Of a stretch of DNA of 64,000 bases, positions 1 through 8,105 are shown in pieces. The translations under genes and the position numbers were made by a program. Origin of the DNA: Rhodovulum sp. (lineage in GTDB: Bacteria > Pseudomonadota > Alphaproteobacteria > Rhodobacterales > Rhodobacteraceae); assembly GCA_002706605.1 (NCBI GenBank), contig PALT01000024.1, forward strand, positions 1 to 64,000. The letters are read 5' to 3'. The notes beneath the pieces were generated by a model that ran no database searches, was not told the DNA's origin, and worked only from the letters and a program-made list of their open reading frames with translations. Each line of letters starts with the position of its first letter. The stretch's first letter is position 1.

Positions 1-614
1 CCAAAGCCGCCGCCCATGCCACCTTGACCACCGCCAAAGCCGCCTTGGCCGCCACCCATCATGCCGCCCATGCGCCCGCCGCCAAAGCCGCCGCCCATGC
101 CGCCACCTTGGCCACCGCCCATGCCGCCCATCATGCCGCCAAAGCCGCCACCCTGGCCGCCCTGACCGCCCTGACCGCCTTGGCGGTTCTGCATCATTGC
201 GCGCATGAATGCCATGCGGCCGATCTGTTCACGGGACATACCGCCCATCATACCGCCGCCTTGGCCACCACCTTGGACGCCGCCGCCCATCATGCCGCCG
301 CCCATGCCGCGACCCTGACCACCGCCAAAGCCGCCCATACCGCCGCCTTGGCCACCGCCCATCATGCCGCCGCCAAAGCCGCCGCCTTGGCCACCGCCCA
401 TCATGCCGCCGCCCATGCCGCGACCCTGACCGCCGCCAAAGCCGCCGCCCATGCCTCCTTGGCCTCCTTGACCACCACCAAAGCGGCCTTGTCCGCCAGC
501 ACCGGCACCTTGACCCCCGCCAAAGTTACCGCCCTGACCGCCGCCAAAACGCCCTTGGCCGCCACCAAACCGGCCACCGAAACCGCCACCAGGTTTGTTG
601 TTATCGTCAGCCAT
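1..614 (-). CDS. Gly/Met/Gln/Phe-rich low-complexity protein, C-terminus beyond window edge
   Basis: An open frame on the minus strand starts at ATG (612-614, MADDNNKPGGGF) and runs off the window with no stop. About 204 residues are visible. The protein is built almost wholly of Gly runs punctuated by Met, Gln, Phe and Arg, in units such as GGGMMGGGQGGG and GGGFGGGQGRG. One non-repetitive island, SREQIGRMAFMRAMMQNR, lies at about residues 125-143. There is no signal peptide, so any export would be leaderless. The same FMRAMM motif and Gly-Met style recur in the tail of the TPR protein at 13032-14459, and a Gly-Met stretch sits inside the exporter fusion at 1444-4662. That points to a shared system. 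The function is not recognised; a structural, matrix-forming or secreted substrate role is inference. Antisense frames with Ala/His/Thr repeats are artefacts of the repeat. Confidence 0.75.
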   Translation of the reverse strand, partial: MADDNNKPGGGFGGRFGGGQGRFGGGQGGNFGGGQGAGAGGQGRFGGGQGGQGGMGGGFGGGQGRGMGGGMMGGGQGGGFGGGMMGGGQGGGMGGFGGGQGRGMGGGMMGGGVQGGGQGGGMMGGMSREQIGRMAFMRAMMQNRQGGQGGQGGQGGGFGGMMGGMGGGQGGGMGGGFGGGRMGGMMGGGQGGFGGGQGGMGGGF

Positions 615-788
615 CCCCAAACTCCTATTCACCATAGAAAAACTTTATCGCCAGAATACCCAAAACCGCCCAACTAAAAGGCAACACTTCGCTCTAGGTC
701 TATGCAGATGCATTCCGACATATTCCGCAATGCAACGCAACATGCGATAACGTTTCTGAGAGAATTATAGCACAAGGTCTGTCGTTTA
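615..788. other. Divergent intergenic region
   Basis: This AT-richer gap of 174 bases separates the minus-strand Gly-rich gene from the plus-strand sulfotransferase-like gene. It should hold promoters for both, but I see no clear -35/-10 pair or operator. Confidence 0.4.
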
Positions 789-1367
789 ATGGGCACTAGT
801 AAGAATTTTGTTACGATCGTTTCCGGTCTGCCGCGCTCGGGCACGTCCATGATGATGCGCATGTTAGAGGCAGGCGGGATTTCACCCGTGGTAGATGGTG
901 AACGAAAGGCGAATGCCGATAATCCTATGGGCTATTACGAATTCGAACCGGTCAAAGCGTTGAAAGAGGATTCGTCCTGGGTCGCCGATTCGACCGGTCA
1001 GGCGGTCAAGGTGATCTACAAGCTGGTCTATGATCTGCCCAACAACGTCCCCTATCGCATCGTGTTCATGCAGCGCGACATCGAAGAGGTGCTGTCCTCG
1101 CAAGAAAAGATGATGCGCCGCGACGGGCTGGATCCCGACACCATTGGGCGCGACCTGCTCTATAACCTGTTCCAGACCGATGTGATGGACTTCCGCCGCT
1201 GGGCCGAGGTGCAGGGCAACATCCAGATCATGTATGCCGATTATCGCCGTATGATTGACGAACCCGAAGAGATGTCGCGCCACATCGCCGAGTTCTTGGG
1301 CCAAGATCTGGACATTCAAGCAATGGCGTCCGTGGTCGATCCCGACCTCTATCGCAATCGCGCCTAA
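789..1367 (+). CDS. Short sulfotransferase-like protein
   Basis: This 192-residue cytosolic protein begins with a P-loop-like PAPS 5'-phosphosulfate-binding motif, SGLPRSGTSMMMRML (about residues 11-25). A later RDIEEVLSSQ segment fits the 3'-phosphate-binding Arg region of bacterial sulfotransferases. At 192 residues it is shorter than typical bacterial sulfotransferases (about 250-320) and the C-terminal part looks minimal, so activity is uncertain. It stands alone on the plus strand between the divergent Gly-rich gene and the convergent exporter gene, with a strong hairpin terminator just after its stop. The ribosome-binding site is weak (AAGG). Two larger sulfotransferases occur at 6056-8105, which supports a shared pathway, but this copy belongs to a different branch (LPRSGTS rather than LPKTYTS). 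Confidence 0.75.
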   Translation: MGTSKNFVTIVSGLPRSGTSMMMRMLEAGGISPVVDGERKANADNPMGYYEFEPVKALKEDSSWVADSTGQAVKVIYKLVYDLPNNVPYRIVFMQRDIEEVLSSQEKMMRRDGLDPDTIGRDLLYNLFQTDVMDFRRWAEVQGNIQIMYADYRRMIDEPEEMSRHIAEFLGQDLDIQAMASVVDPDLYRNRA

Positions 1368-1390
1368 GCACGCCCTGCCCCCAAAACGAC

Positions 1391-1422
1391 AAACGCCGCG
1401 CCCATATGGACGCGGCGTTTTT
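1391..1422. terminator. Bidirectional rho-independent terminator
   Basis: A perfect 10-bp stem pairs AAACGCCGCG (1391-1400) with CGCGGCGTTT (1411-1420). It continues into TTT on the plus strand and is flanked by A residues on the other side. It lies between convergent genes ending at 1367 and 1444, so it can serve both. Confidence 0.85.
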
Positions 1423-1443
1423 GTTTGACTGCGCGGGCGTCCT

Positions 1444-4400
1444 TTAGGGGATCCAGCCCCAAACCTCGATCCGGAAGAACCGGTCGAACAGGCGGGTAAA
1501 GGCCTGCCACGCGTACATCTCATCCCCGTCGATCTTGGCAAAACCGGTCATGCCCGGACGGAAAAAGCCGTTTTCGTTCTCGAACTGGGTCTTCACCCGC
1601 ACGACACGACCGAATTCCATTGTCTCGGCGGTGGGCACAATGGAAATCACCGTGCCGACCCGTTCGATGTCGGAATTGGCCCATGCCTTGAGACGCACCT
1701 GATCGCCCACATTGACCAGACCGATGTCGGTTTCGGACACCAGAACCTCGGCCCGCGCAGTTTCGTGGTTCTCGATCTCAATGAACAGATCGCCCGCATC
1801 CATGTATTTTCCATGGATCAGCGCGACGTTTTCCGTCACTACGCGGCCCGCGACGGGCGCTTTGATCTCGGTCGCCGCAAGCGAGGCAACGGCGAATTGC
1901 AGATCCGCCTCAAGCCCCTTTACGTCCGCCTCGGCCATGCGAATGTCGGCCTCGGTCGCGGGCGCGCTGACCTTGGCCAGATTGGCCTCGGCGGTCTTCA
2001 GGTCCTGCTGGGCCGCCATGTATTCCTTTTGATAGCGATCCGCCTCGGCCTCGGACATCGCGCCACGCTCCAGCAAGGTCAGTGCACGGGTTGCCTGTGC
2101 CTCGCGATAAGGGATGTCAGCGGCGGCACCGGCCACCTGTTCTTGGGCCAGCGCGATATCTTCGGGCGCCGCCCCTGCAAGCAGTTTTTCCAGACGGGCC
2201 TGCGCCTTTTCCAGATCGTTCTGAACCGAGGCCACCTGATGCTTGGCGTTCAGGTCGGACAGTTTGGCCACCTGTTGACCAGCCTCGACCAGATCGCCCT
2301 CATCCACGTAAATCTCGATCAATTCCCCCGGAACGCGGGCGTTCACCGCCGTGCGCTGATCGGGCAGGATCGTGAAATCGCCGCCTACCTCATAGCCATA
2401 GGGCAGGAACGCGAGATAGGCCAAGGTGCTGAGCGCGGCCACAATGATCATCCGCGGGAACCACCGGCGGCGATGACGCTCACCCGTATTGCCCGCATAG
2501 ACACCGGCCAAAGGTTGCTGGCGCGGGCGGTCTACGTCGAAATTGCCGCGCTTCATCAGGGCACCGCCCATGCCGCCGCCGCCCATGCCCCCCATGCGTG
2601 CAGCCATCATACCGCCACCCATGCCGCCCATGCCGCCGCCCATCATACCGCCGCCGCCCATGCCGCCCATCATGCCCCCCATGCCGCCCATACCACCCAT
2701 CATGCCGGCAAAACCGTCATCATCTCCGGCGGGGGCTTGGGCGCGCGAGGCTTGGCGTTCGGCCAGACGCTCGGTCATCATTTGCTTCATCTTGCCTTTG
2801 CGGGCCTCTTTCTGACCCTTTTTCATCAGGCTCAGCCACAGCATGATCGCGCCCACGATCCCCACAAGGATCACAAGGCCCGCCCCGCCATAGCGCCCCT
2901 CAAGCGCTGTGGTCAGGTGGATAAGCAACAGCGAAACAATCAACGCCGTCACCAAGGCCGACCCAATCGCATAAAACGCAAAGGCCCATTTTTCGCGTGA
3001 GGTCGGTTCGGGCATGAACTGGGCAATCTGCTTGTTCGTGCCAAACACGTAGTTATAGGCGCGTTGACGCAGCAACGGCTGATCGAAATAGGTCGACATC
3101 CATTTATACCCGTCGCCCTGCATCAACGGGAACGCCCCGATCAGGAAGGTCAACAGGGCAAAGCTCTCAACGATAATCGCGATATCGGGGATCATCGTCT
3201 GGCTCTGGCGGGTGATCGCCCAAACGACCGTGGCCGAGGCAAACAGGAACAGCTTGACCTTGAGACCGGCCGCATAGACCGCAAGCTTGCCCTCTTTTTC
3301 AAGCTTTTGAACGCCACTCAGATCAATGGCAAAGCGCGGGATCACGAACAACAGGAACGTCAGACCCGCGTCATGGATTTTCGCGCCATGGCGATGCGCC
3401 ACGGTCGCCACCACAAGGCGCCCGAAAAAGTTCACCGTCAGCAGCGAGATCAGCATAAACCCGATGCGCGACACGGACTGGAATCCCGCAGAGACGCCCA
3501 GACCGAATTCGGACATCCGGTTGAACATGACCAAGGCCGCAAAGATCACCAGCGGATAGAGCAGCCACTGCACATGACGATACCAGCCGAACAGATCGTT
3601 CAGCGTCTCGAGCATCCCCGTCGGGTCAAACAGGCGGATCATGCCCGGGGGGGCTTTGTGCTCATCCCCGCCACGGTTGCGCGCGAATTTCACCTTGCGG
3701 TTGGCAATGCGCGGATCGGACAGGCGCGCGGCCTCTTCGGTGGCGGTCTCATCAGGTTCCGGCGCCGCCTTGGCCTCATCGCTGTCGGGGGTAGCCGAGC
3801 GGGCAAAGGCGTCGGCCTTGGGGGGCTGTTTTGTGCTGTCCGGCTTGGCCTGATCTTTGACGGCCTCGGGCGCGGCGGCCTCCGGTTCAGCCTTGGTTTT
3901 GGCCTTGGGTTTGGCGCTTTTCTTGGCGGGCTTGGCGGCGGCGGGGGTCGATTTCACCTCACGCAGGCGCGGACGGCGACGGAAACCACCACCGCCGAAC
4001 ACCATGCCCTCAAGCTCATTCAGATCGGTGTCGCCACCGGCGTCATCCTCATCCACCAGATCATCGTCCAGCGCGGCATCAAAGGGCGACATCGTGTCAT
4101 CACCCTGCCCTGCGTCTGGCTTAGACATCGCGGCCTCCTCCGGAACTTCTGCGACCGGTTTATCGGATTTGGCCGTATCGGGCGCAGGCGCGCTTGGGAC
4201 CGGTTTGGCGACCTTGGGCTTGGCGGGCTGTTCCGCCTTAGCCTTGGCCCGCGCGGGTTTGGCCGGCGTCGTCTTGGCCACTGCCGGTTTGACCGGCTCG
4301 GGGGACGTCGAACTGGGGCCAGAGGCGTCCTTGACCTCGGCCTCATCCACGGCCTGCATGAAATTCGCGCTCACCATCTGGCGCGCAAAGCTTTCGACCG

Positions 4401-4662
4401 TGGCGGGACGCACCGCGCGTCCGAATTTCGTGCTAAAGATCGCGGCAATCTCTTGCGGGGATTTACCGCTGTCGAGTTGGTCCAGCAAAAAGCCGTCCTC
4501 AGGGCCGATCCGCAACAACCGCCCCGTTTCCCCATGCTTGAGAAAGCTCCAGCCTGCGTTTTTCTCTTCACCCGTCGTCCGCGAGACAGTCACCTTGGGG
4601 TGCAGACGATAGGATCCAGACTGGGACGCGCCGGTTTTGGCTGCGGCATTGCTCTTTTGCAT
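1444..4662 (-). CDS. PqqD-like / degenerate M50 / HlyD membrane-fusion exporter protein with Gly-Met insert
   Basis: This large inner-membrane protein (1072 residues from the ATG at 4662; a TTG at 4731 would add 23) has several parts in order. They are a PqqD-like winged domain (about 18-107), an Ala/Lys/Pro/Glu-rich linker (108-330), a multi-spanning membrane module resembling M50 peptidases (about 340-640), a Gly-Met-rich stretch (about 652-702), a transmembrane helix (about 735-755), and a periplasmic HlyD-type lipoyl/coiled-coil adaptor domain to the C-terminus. The usual HExxH of the M50 fold is absent: the matching segment reads GRLVVATVAHRHGAKIH (about 414-430), so protease activity is unlikely. 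PqqD-M50-HlyD fusions are known in peptide or protein export systems. An ABC or other transporter partner is not in this window and may lie beyond position 1. Its Gly-Met insert resembles the neighbouring Gly-rich protein. Confidence 0.8.
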   Translation of the reverse strand: MQKSNAAAKTGASQSGSYRLHPKVTVSRTTGEEKNAGWSFLKHGETGRLLRIGPEDGFLLDQLDSGKSPQEIAAIFSTKFGRAVRPATVESFARQMVSANFMQAVDEAEVKDASGPSSTSPEPVKPAVAKTTPAKPARAKAKAEQPAKPKVAKPVPSAPAPDTAKSDKPVAEVPEEAAMSKPDAGQGDDTMSPFDAALDDDLVDEDDAGGDTDLNELEGMVFGGGGFRRRPRLREVKSTPAAAKPAKKSAKPKAKTKAEPEAAAPEAVKDQAKPDSTKQPPKADAFARSATPDSDEAKAAPEPDETATEEAARLSDPRIANRKVKFARNRGGDEHKAPPGMIRLFDPTGMLETLNDLFGWYRHVQWLLYPLVIFAALVMFNRMSEFGLGVSAGFQSVSRIGFMLISLLTVNFFGRLVVATVAHRHGAKIHDAGLTFLLFVIPRFAIDLSGVQKLEKEGKLAVYAAGLKVKLFLFASATVVWAITRQSQTMIPDIAIIVESFALLTFLIGAFPLMQGDGYKWMSTYFDQPLLRQRAYNYVFGTNKQIAQFMPEPTSREKWAFAFYAIGSALVTALIVSLLLIHLTTALEGRYGGAGLVILVGIVGAIMLWLSLMKKGQKEARKGKMKQMMTERLAERQASRAQAPAGDDDGFAGMMGGMGGMGGMMGGMGGGGMMGGGMGGMGGGMMAARMGGMGGGGMGGALMKRGNFDVDRPRQQPLAGVYAGNTGERHRRRWFPRMIIVAALSTLAYLAFLPYGYEVGGDFTILPDQRTAVNARVPGELIEIYVDEGDLVEAGQQVAKLSDLNAKHQVASVQNDLEKAQARLEKLLAGAAPEDIALAQEQVAGAAADIPYREAQATRALTLLERGAMSEAEADRYQKEYMAAQQDLKTAEANLAKVSAPATEADIRMAEADVKGLEADLQFAVASLAATEIKAPVAGRVVTENVALIHGKYMDAGDLFIEIENHETARAEVLVSETDIGLVNVGDQVRLKAWANSDIERVGTVISIVPTAETMEFGRVVRVKTQFENENGFFRPGMTGFAKIDGDEMYAWQAFTRLFDRFFRIEVWGWIP

Positions 4663-5035
4663 CAAATCCACTCGCTCTTTCGACCAACGGGGCCGATACG
4701 CTTTGATCGCATAATTTTGATTTTTTCGCAATGAGTTGCACCAGATATGCCTCTTTTATCACAGGGGCGTTACAGGAAAACACCGCCCAAGCGACAGTTT
4801 GCCCATAGCACAGGCAAAAGGCGCGTTTTTGCCGATGCCCCGCGAAATCCCGACAATTCCGGCCATTTCCCCTAATCCGCGTGGTTTTTGACGCATTTTC
4901 GCGCTATGGCAAAAGAGATCGCGACGGAAACAGGACGACGGCGCGTATCACGCTGACCGGAACCATACGGCGCGTGGCGGGTTGTCCCAAAGATACCGAT
5001 CACGTTTTTTAGAGTTTGAGCAGGATACCAGTCCA
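4663..5035. other. Divergent intergenic region (373 bases)
   Basis: This gap separates the divergent exporter and esterase genes and contains no convincing ORF. A small stem pairs GGCAAAA (4813-4819) with TTTTGCC (4827-4833). It is too short on its own to call a terminator or operator. Promoters for both flanking genes should be here, but I could not pick them. Confidence 0.4.
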
Positions 5036-5977
5036 ATGAAACCAATCGCATCACGCCTTGCACGGGCCCTGACCCTTGGGATGAGCGGCCTCGCCCTGAT
5101 CGCGGGGATGATCCTTGTGGCCCCGAGTGCCGCGGACGCCGGCGAACGGATGGAGCGCAAAATCCGCGTCGACGGGCGCGCACGTGAATACACCGTCTTT
5201 ATCCCCGATGGCGCAAGCGGCAAGGAAATGCCCGTCCTGATGGCATGGCACCCCGGCGGCGCGACCTCGGAATGGATGGAGGAAAACGGCCTCTTTCACG
5301 CCAAGGCGGGCGGCAACAACTTTATCGTCGTCTACCCCAACGGGTTCCGCCGCACCTTTAACGCCGAGGTCTGCTGTGGCCTTGCCGTGGAACGCGGCAT
5401 TGACGACATCAAATTCTTCCGCGCGATCATGTCCGATCTCGCCACTGTCACCCCGATCAAGCCCAAGGCCTATGTGACCGGCTTTTCGAACGGCGCGATG
5501 ATGAACTATCGCCTTGTCTGTGAAGTGCCCGAAATGATCGCCGCCGCCGCCCCGTTTGCCGGTGCCGCCCCGATGGACAACTGCAAAAGCGGACAGGTCC
5601 CGATCATGCACCTGAATGGCGCCGAGGACACGGTGTCCCTGAACGGGGGTGAGCGTGAAACCAAAAGCAAATTCGGCAGCACCTCCAGCTACCTCACCCC
5701 CCCGACCGAGGCTCTGGCCGATATCGCATCGCGCAACGGCTGCTCCAGCAGCCAGTCGACCCTGCGCATCTCGGACATCGATTCCAACTGTAAATCCTAC
5801 AGCAGCTGTGGAAACGACGACGTCCTGTTCTGTGTGATCCCGAACCTCGGCCATATCTGGCCCGGCGCACCGGAAAGCACGGGCCGCCTGCTGGCGAAAC
5901 TGGGCGACCGGTTCGGCCCCACCCGCCCCGACCTCAACGGGACCGAGGCGATCATCGACTTCTTTCTGGCACACTAA
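5036..5977 (+). CDS. Secreted PHB-depolymerase/LpqC-family esterase
   Basis: This is an alpha/beta-hydrolase-fold esterase of 313 residues, similar to the LpqC/poly(3-hydroxybutyrate) depolymerase/feruloyl esterase family. The start at 5036 (MKPIASRLARALTLGMSG) gives a clear Sec signal peptide ending near APSAADAGE, so I prefer it to the upstream start at 4982. The nucleophile motif is GFSNGA, the likely acid is in NGAEDT and the likely His is in LGHIWPG. Several Cys residues (EVCCG, CSSS, CKSYSSCG, LFCVIP) may form disulfides, fitting a periplasmic or extracellular enzyme. It is a single-gene unit with its own terminator and lies inside the region A cluster. The substrate is unknown: a polyester, an aromatic ester, or the cluster's own lipid product are all possible. 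Confidence 0.85.
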   Translation: MKPIASRLARALTLGMSGLALIAGMILVAPSAADAGERMERKIRVDGRAREYTVFIPDGASGKEMPVLMAWHPGGATSEWMEENGLFHAKAGGNNFIVVYPNGFRRTFNAEVCCGLAVERGIDDIKFFRAIMSDLATVTPIKPKAYVTGFSNGAMMNYRLVCEVPEMIAAAAPFAGAAPMDNCKSGQVPIMHLNGAEDTVSLNGGERETKSKFGSTSSYLTPPTEALADIASRNGCSSSQSTLRISDIDSNCKSYSSCGNDDVLFCVIPNLGHIWPGAPESTGRLLAKLGDRFGPTRPDLNGTEAIIDFFLAH

Positions 5978-6000
5978 CCGCCAGAGCCACTAAAAACGCA

Positions 6001-6027
6001 AAACGCCCGCTTCTTGCGGGCGTTTTT
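6001..6027. terminator. Rho-independent terminator
   Basis: A perfect 10-bp stem pairs AAACGCCCGC (6001-6010) with GCGGGCGTTT (6016-6025) around a TTCTT loop, followed by more T residues. It lies between the convergent esterase and sulfotransferase genes, with an A-rich tract on the other flank, so it is probably bidirectional. Confidence 0.9.
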
Positions 6028-6055
6028 CATTTTACCAACCGGCGCGGCGGTGGGG

Positions 6056-7012
6056 TTATTTGTAGCCCATGCTCGCCGCGAACTGGATCGTCTCCTCAGG
6101 GATCTCGACCATGTCACGTTTCATCGTGATCAGTTTGTCCAGATCCTCAGGCGTTTTCAGCTTCAGCTTGGGTTCCTTCAGGAAGTTCGGGTTGTTCCCG
6201 AACCGTGCGCCCCGCGGACCAAGGCTGGCATAGACCGAGCGTTCCGGATGGTGCAGCTCGGCCATAGAGGCGTCGGACGTGTCGAGGTTCAGAAACTCCA
6301 ACACCCGCTTCATCTGCGGGTCGAAATCGGTCAGAACATCCTCACCCCGAACGCGGATCGATTGCTCGGGCGGCAAATCGGCCAGAACGGCGGCAATGCC
6401 CTCATTCGCGGCATGCCAAATTTCGATCGGGTCGGGTTGGCGCGCCAGCCCTTTTTCTTCGCTCCGGAACAGTCCCAACAACACGTCACCAAACTTTTGC
6501 CAGTCCTGAATCGATTTGATCCAGCTCGTCGGGTTGCGCGTCAGGTGGATGAACTTGGCGTTCGGATAGGCCTCAAGCAGACGGAAGATATGGCGCGGCG
6601 AGGCGGTATAGGGCGGGCTTTGGTCCAACAGGATGCTGGGCGCGGATAGGCGTCGCAGTTCCTCAAACACATCGCGGATCGGCCACTCGACGCGGTCCAC
6701 CAGCCATTGTTCGGCCTGCGCCACGGTCTGTTCGGTCTGCCCGCCGAATTTCAACTGCGCCAAGGTGCGCAACAACCCGTCACGAAACGCGCCATTCAAT
6801 TGCAGGTTCGCCGGCTGATAGGCCCAGTCATGGACCGTGTCACCGACAAACATGTTCAATTCGGGAACACCCATAATGCCCGGGTGTTGGCCAAGACAGC
6901 TGCCGAACACGGAGGTAAAGCTCTTGGGAAGGGCGAGAATAAAAAGCGGCTCCGGCACATCACTGCCAGTCGCCTGAGGCTCGATTTGGTTCATACCAAC
7001 TTGATAATTCAT
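6056..7012 (-). CDS. Sulfotransferase (paralogue 1)
   Basis: This PAPS-dependent sulfotransferase-family protein has about 318 residues. The 5'-phosphosulfate loop is LPKSFTSVFGSCLGQHP and the 3'-phosphate segment is LTRNPTSWIKS. It closely resembles the next gene along its length (shared blocks GVPELNMFVG/GTPELNMFVG, VHDWAYQPAN, LVDR..WPIRDVFE, LLDQSP.YTA, NPDPVEIWHA-type), so the pair arose by duplication. A TTG at 7033 and ATGs at 7012 and 6994 are possible starts. I chose 7012 because an AGG precedes it, though alignment with the paralogue would also allow 6994. As the last gene of the minus-strand run it ends at the shared terminator. The acceptor is unknown; a hydroxyl on the product of the megasynthase is the natural guess. 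Confidence 0.85.
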   Translation of the reverse strand: MNYQVGMNQIEPQATGSDVPEPLFILALPKSFTSVFGSCLGQHPGIMGVPELNMFVGDTVHDWAYQPANLQLNGAFRDGLLRTLAQLKFGGQTEQTVAQAEQWLVDRVEWPIRDVFEELRRLSAPSILLDQSPPYTASPRHIFRLLEAYPNAKFIHLTRNPTSWIKSIQDWQKFGDVLLGLFRSEEKGLARQPDPIEIWHAANEGIAAVLADLPPEQSIRVRGEDVLTDFDPQMKRVLEFLNLDTSDASMAELHHPERSVYASLGPRGARFGNNPNFLKEPKLKLKTPEDLDKLITMKRDMVEIPEETIQFAASMGYK

Positions 7013-7169
7013 AATTTGCCTGTGTGCGAGCAAAGCCTATGGCTTCACCCGAAAGTGAGTGATCGGTGATAAAGAGCGGGCCTTTATACACGACATATAA
7101 CGACAAAGCCGAGTGACAACCTTGCGTCAGCTCAAATCGCGAAACAGGCCCCAGTGTCACGCGAACGTG

Positions 7170-8105
7170 TTACTCGTACCCTAACTCGCGGGCAAATGTA
7201 AGGGCCTCTGGTGGCACATTCATGGCATCGGTCTGTATCTTAAGCAGTCCCGGCAGTTGCTCTACCGTCTTTAGTTTAAGACGCGGATCGCTCAGGAAAT
7301 CGGGGTTGTTGCCGCCCCGCGCACCGGGCGGACCCCACCCCGCGAACACAGAATTTTCCGGATGCATCATTTCCTCAGTCTCGGCCGGTCCCATCGACAG
7401 GCCAAGGAATTCAACCACGCGGCGCATGGCGGGCACTGTATCTGTGATCACCGTTTCGCCCTGCACGCGAATCCATTGATCCTCGGGCAGTTGGCTGAGC
7501 AGCCCCGCAATCCCCTCATGCGTGGCGTGCCAGATTTCGACGGGATCGGGGTTGCGGTTCAGGCCTTGCTCTTCCTTGGCATACATATCCAACAAGACCG
7601 GCCCGATCCGCTGCCAGCCCAGCATGGATTTCACCCACCCCGTCGGGTTGCGCACCAGATGGATGAACTTGGCATTTGGATAGGCCTCAAGGATGCGCAG
7701 GATATGCGCGGGCTTGGCCGTGTAAATCGGGCTCTGATCCAACAGGATTTTCGGCGCACTCAGCGCGCGCAGATGTTCAAACACATCGCGGATCGGCCAG
7801 TTCTGGCGATCCACCAACCATTGCTCGGCGGCCTGCACGGTCTGGACCGTCTGCGCCCCGAATTGCAGTTGCGACAGCGTGCGCAGCAACCCGTCGCGAA
7901 ACACGTTGAACAGCACGTCATTGGCCGGTTGATAGGCCCAATCATGCACCGTTTCGCCGACGAACATGTTCAATTCGGGCGTGCCCATGATCCCCGGATG
8001 CTGGCCCAGCATCCCGCCAAACACGGACGTATAGGTTTTCGGCAGGGCCAGCACAAAGACCGGCTGCGGGGCATCCGTGGCGGGGGTCAGCGCGTCCATG
8101 GCCAT
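7170..8105 (-). CDS. Sulfotransferase (paralogue 2)
   Basis: This 311-residue sulfotransferase-family protein has the PAPS loop LPKTYTSVFGGMLGQHP near the N-terminus (about residues 20-36) and a 3'-phosphate segment LVRNPTGWVKS. It overlaps the stop codon of the upstream alpha/beta-fold gene by one base, so the two are translationally coupled. The tandem paralogue follows after about 157 bases. Keeping two closely similar copies suggests two acceptor positions or two products. Either direct sulfation of a lipid or polyketide, or sulfonation of a beta-hydroxyl before decarboxylative elimination (as known for the ST-TE pair of CurM and olefin synthases), would fit the nearby KS/AT/ACP and hydrolase genes. 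Both are inference. Confidence 0.87.
   Translation of the reverse strand: MAMDALTPATDAPQPVFVLALPKTYTSVFGGMLGQHPGIMGTPELNMFVGETVHDWAYQPANDVLFNVFRDGLLRTLSQLQFGAQTVQTVQAAEQWLVDRQNWPIRDVFEHLRALSAPKILLDQSPIYTAKPAHILRILEAYPNAKFIHLVRNPTGWVKSMLGWQRIGPVLLDMYAKEEQGLNRNPDPVEIWHATHEGIAGLLSQLPEDQWIRVQGETVITDTVPAMRRVVEFLGLSMGPAETEEMMHPENSVFAGWGPPGARGGNNPDFLSDPRLKLKTVEQLPGLLKIQTDAMNVPPEALTFARELGYE

Noticed and set aside
1-600. Short G/C-rich repeats considered as a CRISPR array or VNTR
   Set aside because: There are no constant repeats with unique spacers; the pattern comes from Gly codons in a continuous reading frame.
24-677. Plus-strand frame with Ala/His/Thr repeats
   Set aside because: It is the antisense image of the Gly/Met-rich gene on the minus strand. 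It extends past that gene's start without its own ribosome-binding site and has no domain.
3360-3430. M50 metalloprotease activity of the exporter fusion
   Set aside because: The HExxH motif expected in this helix is absent, so I call the module degenerate rather than a protease.
3064-4734. 556-codon plus-strand frame
   Set aside because: It is antisense to the exporter fusion, with no recognisable domain or initiation signal.
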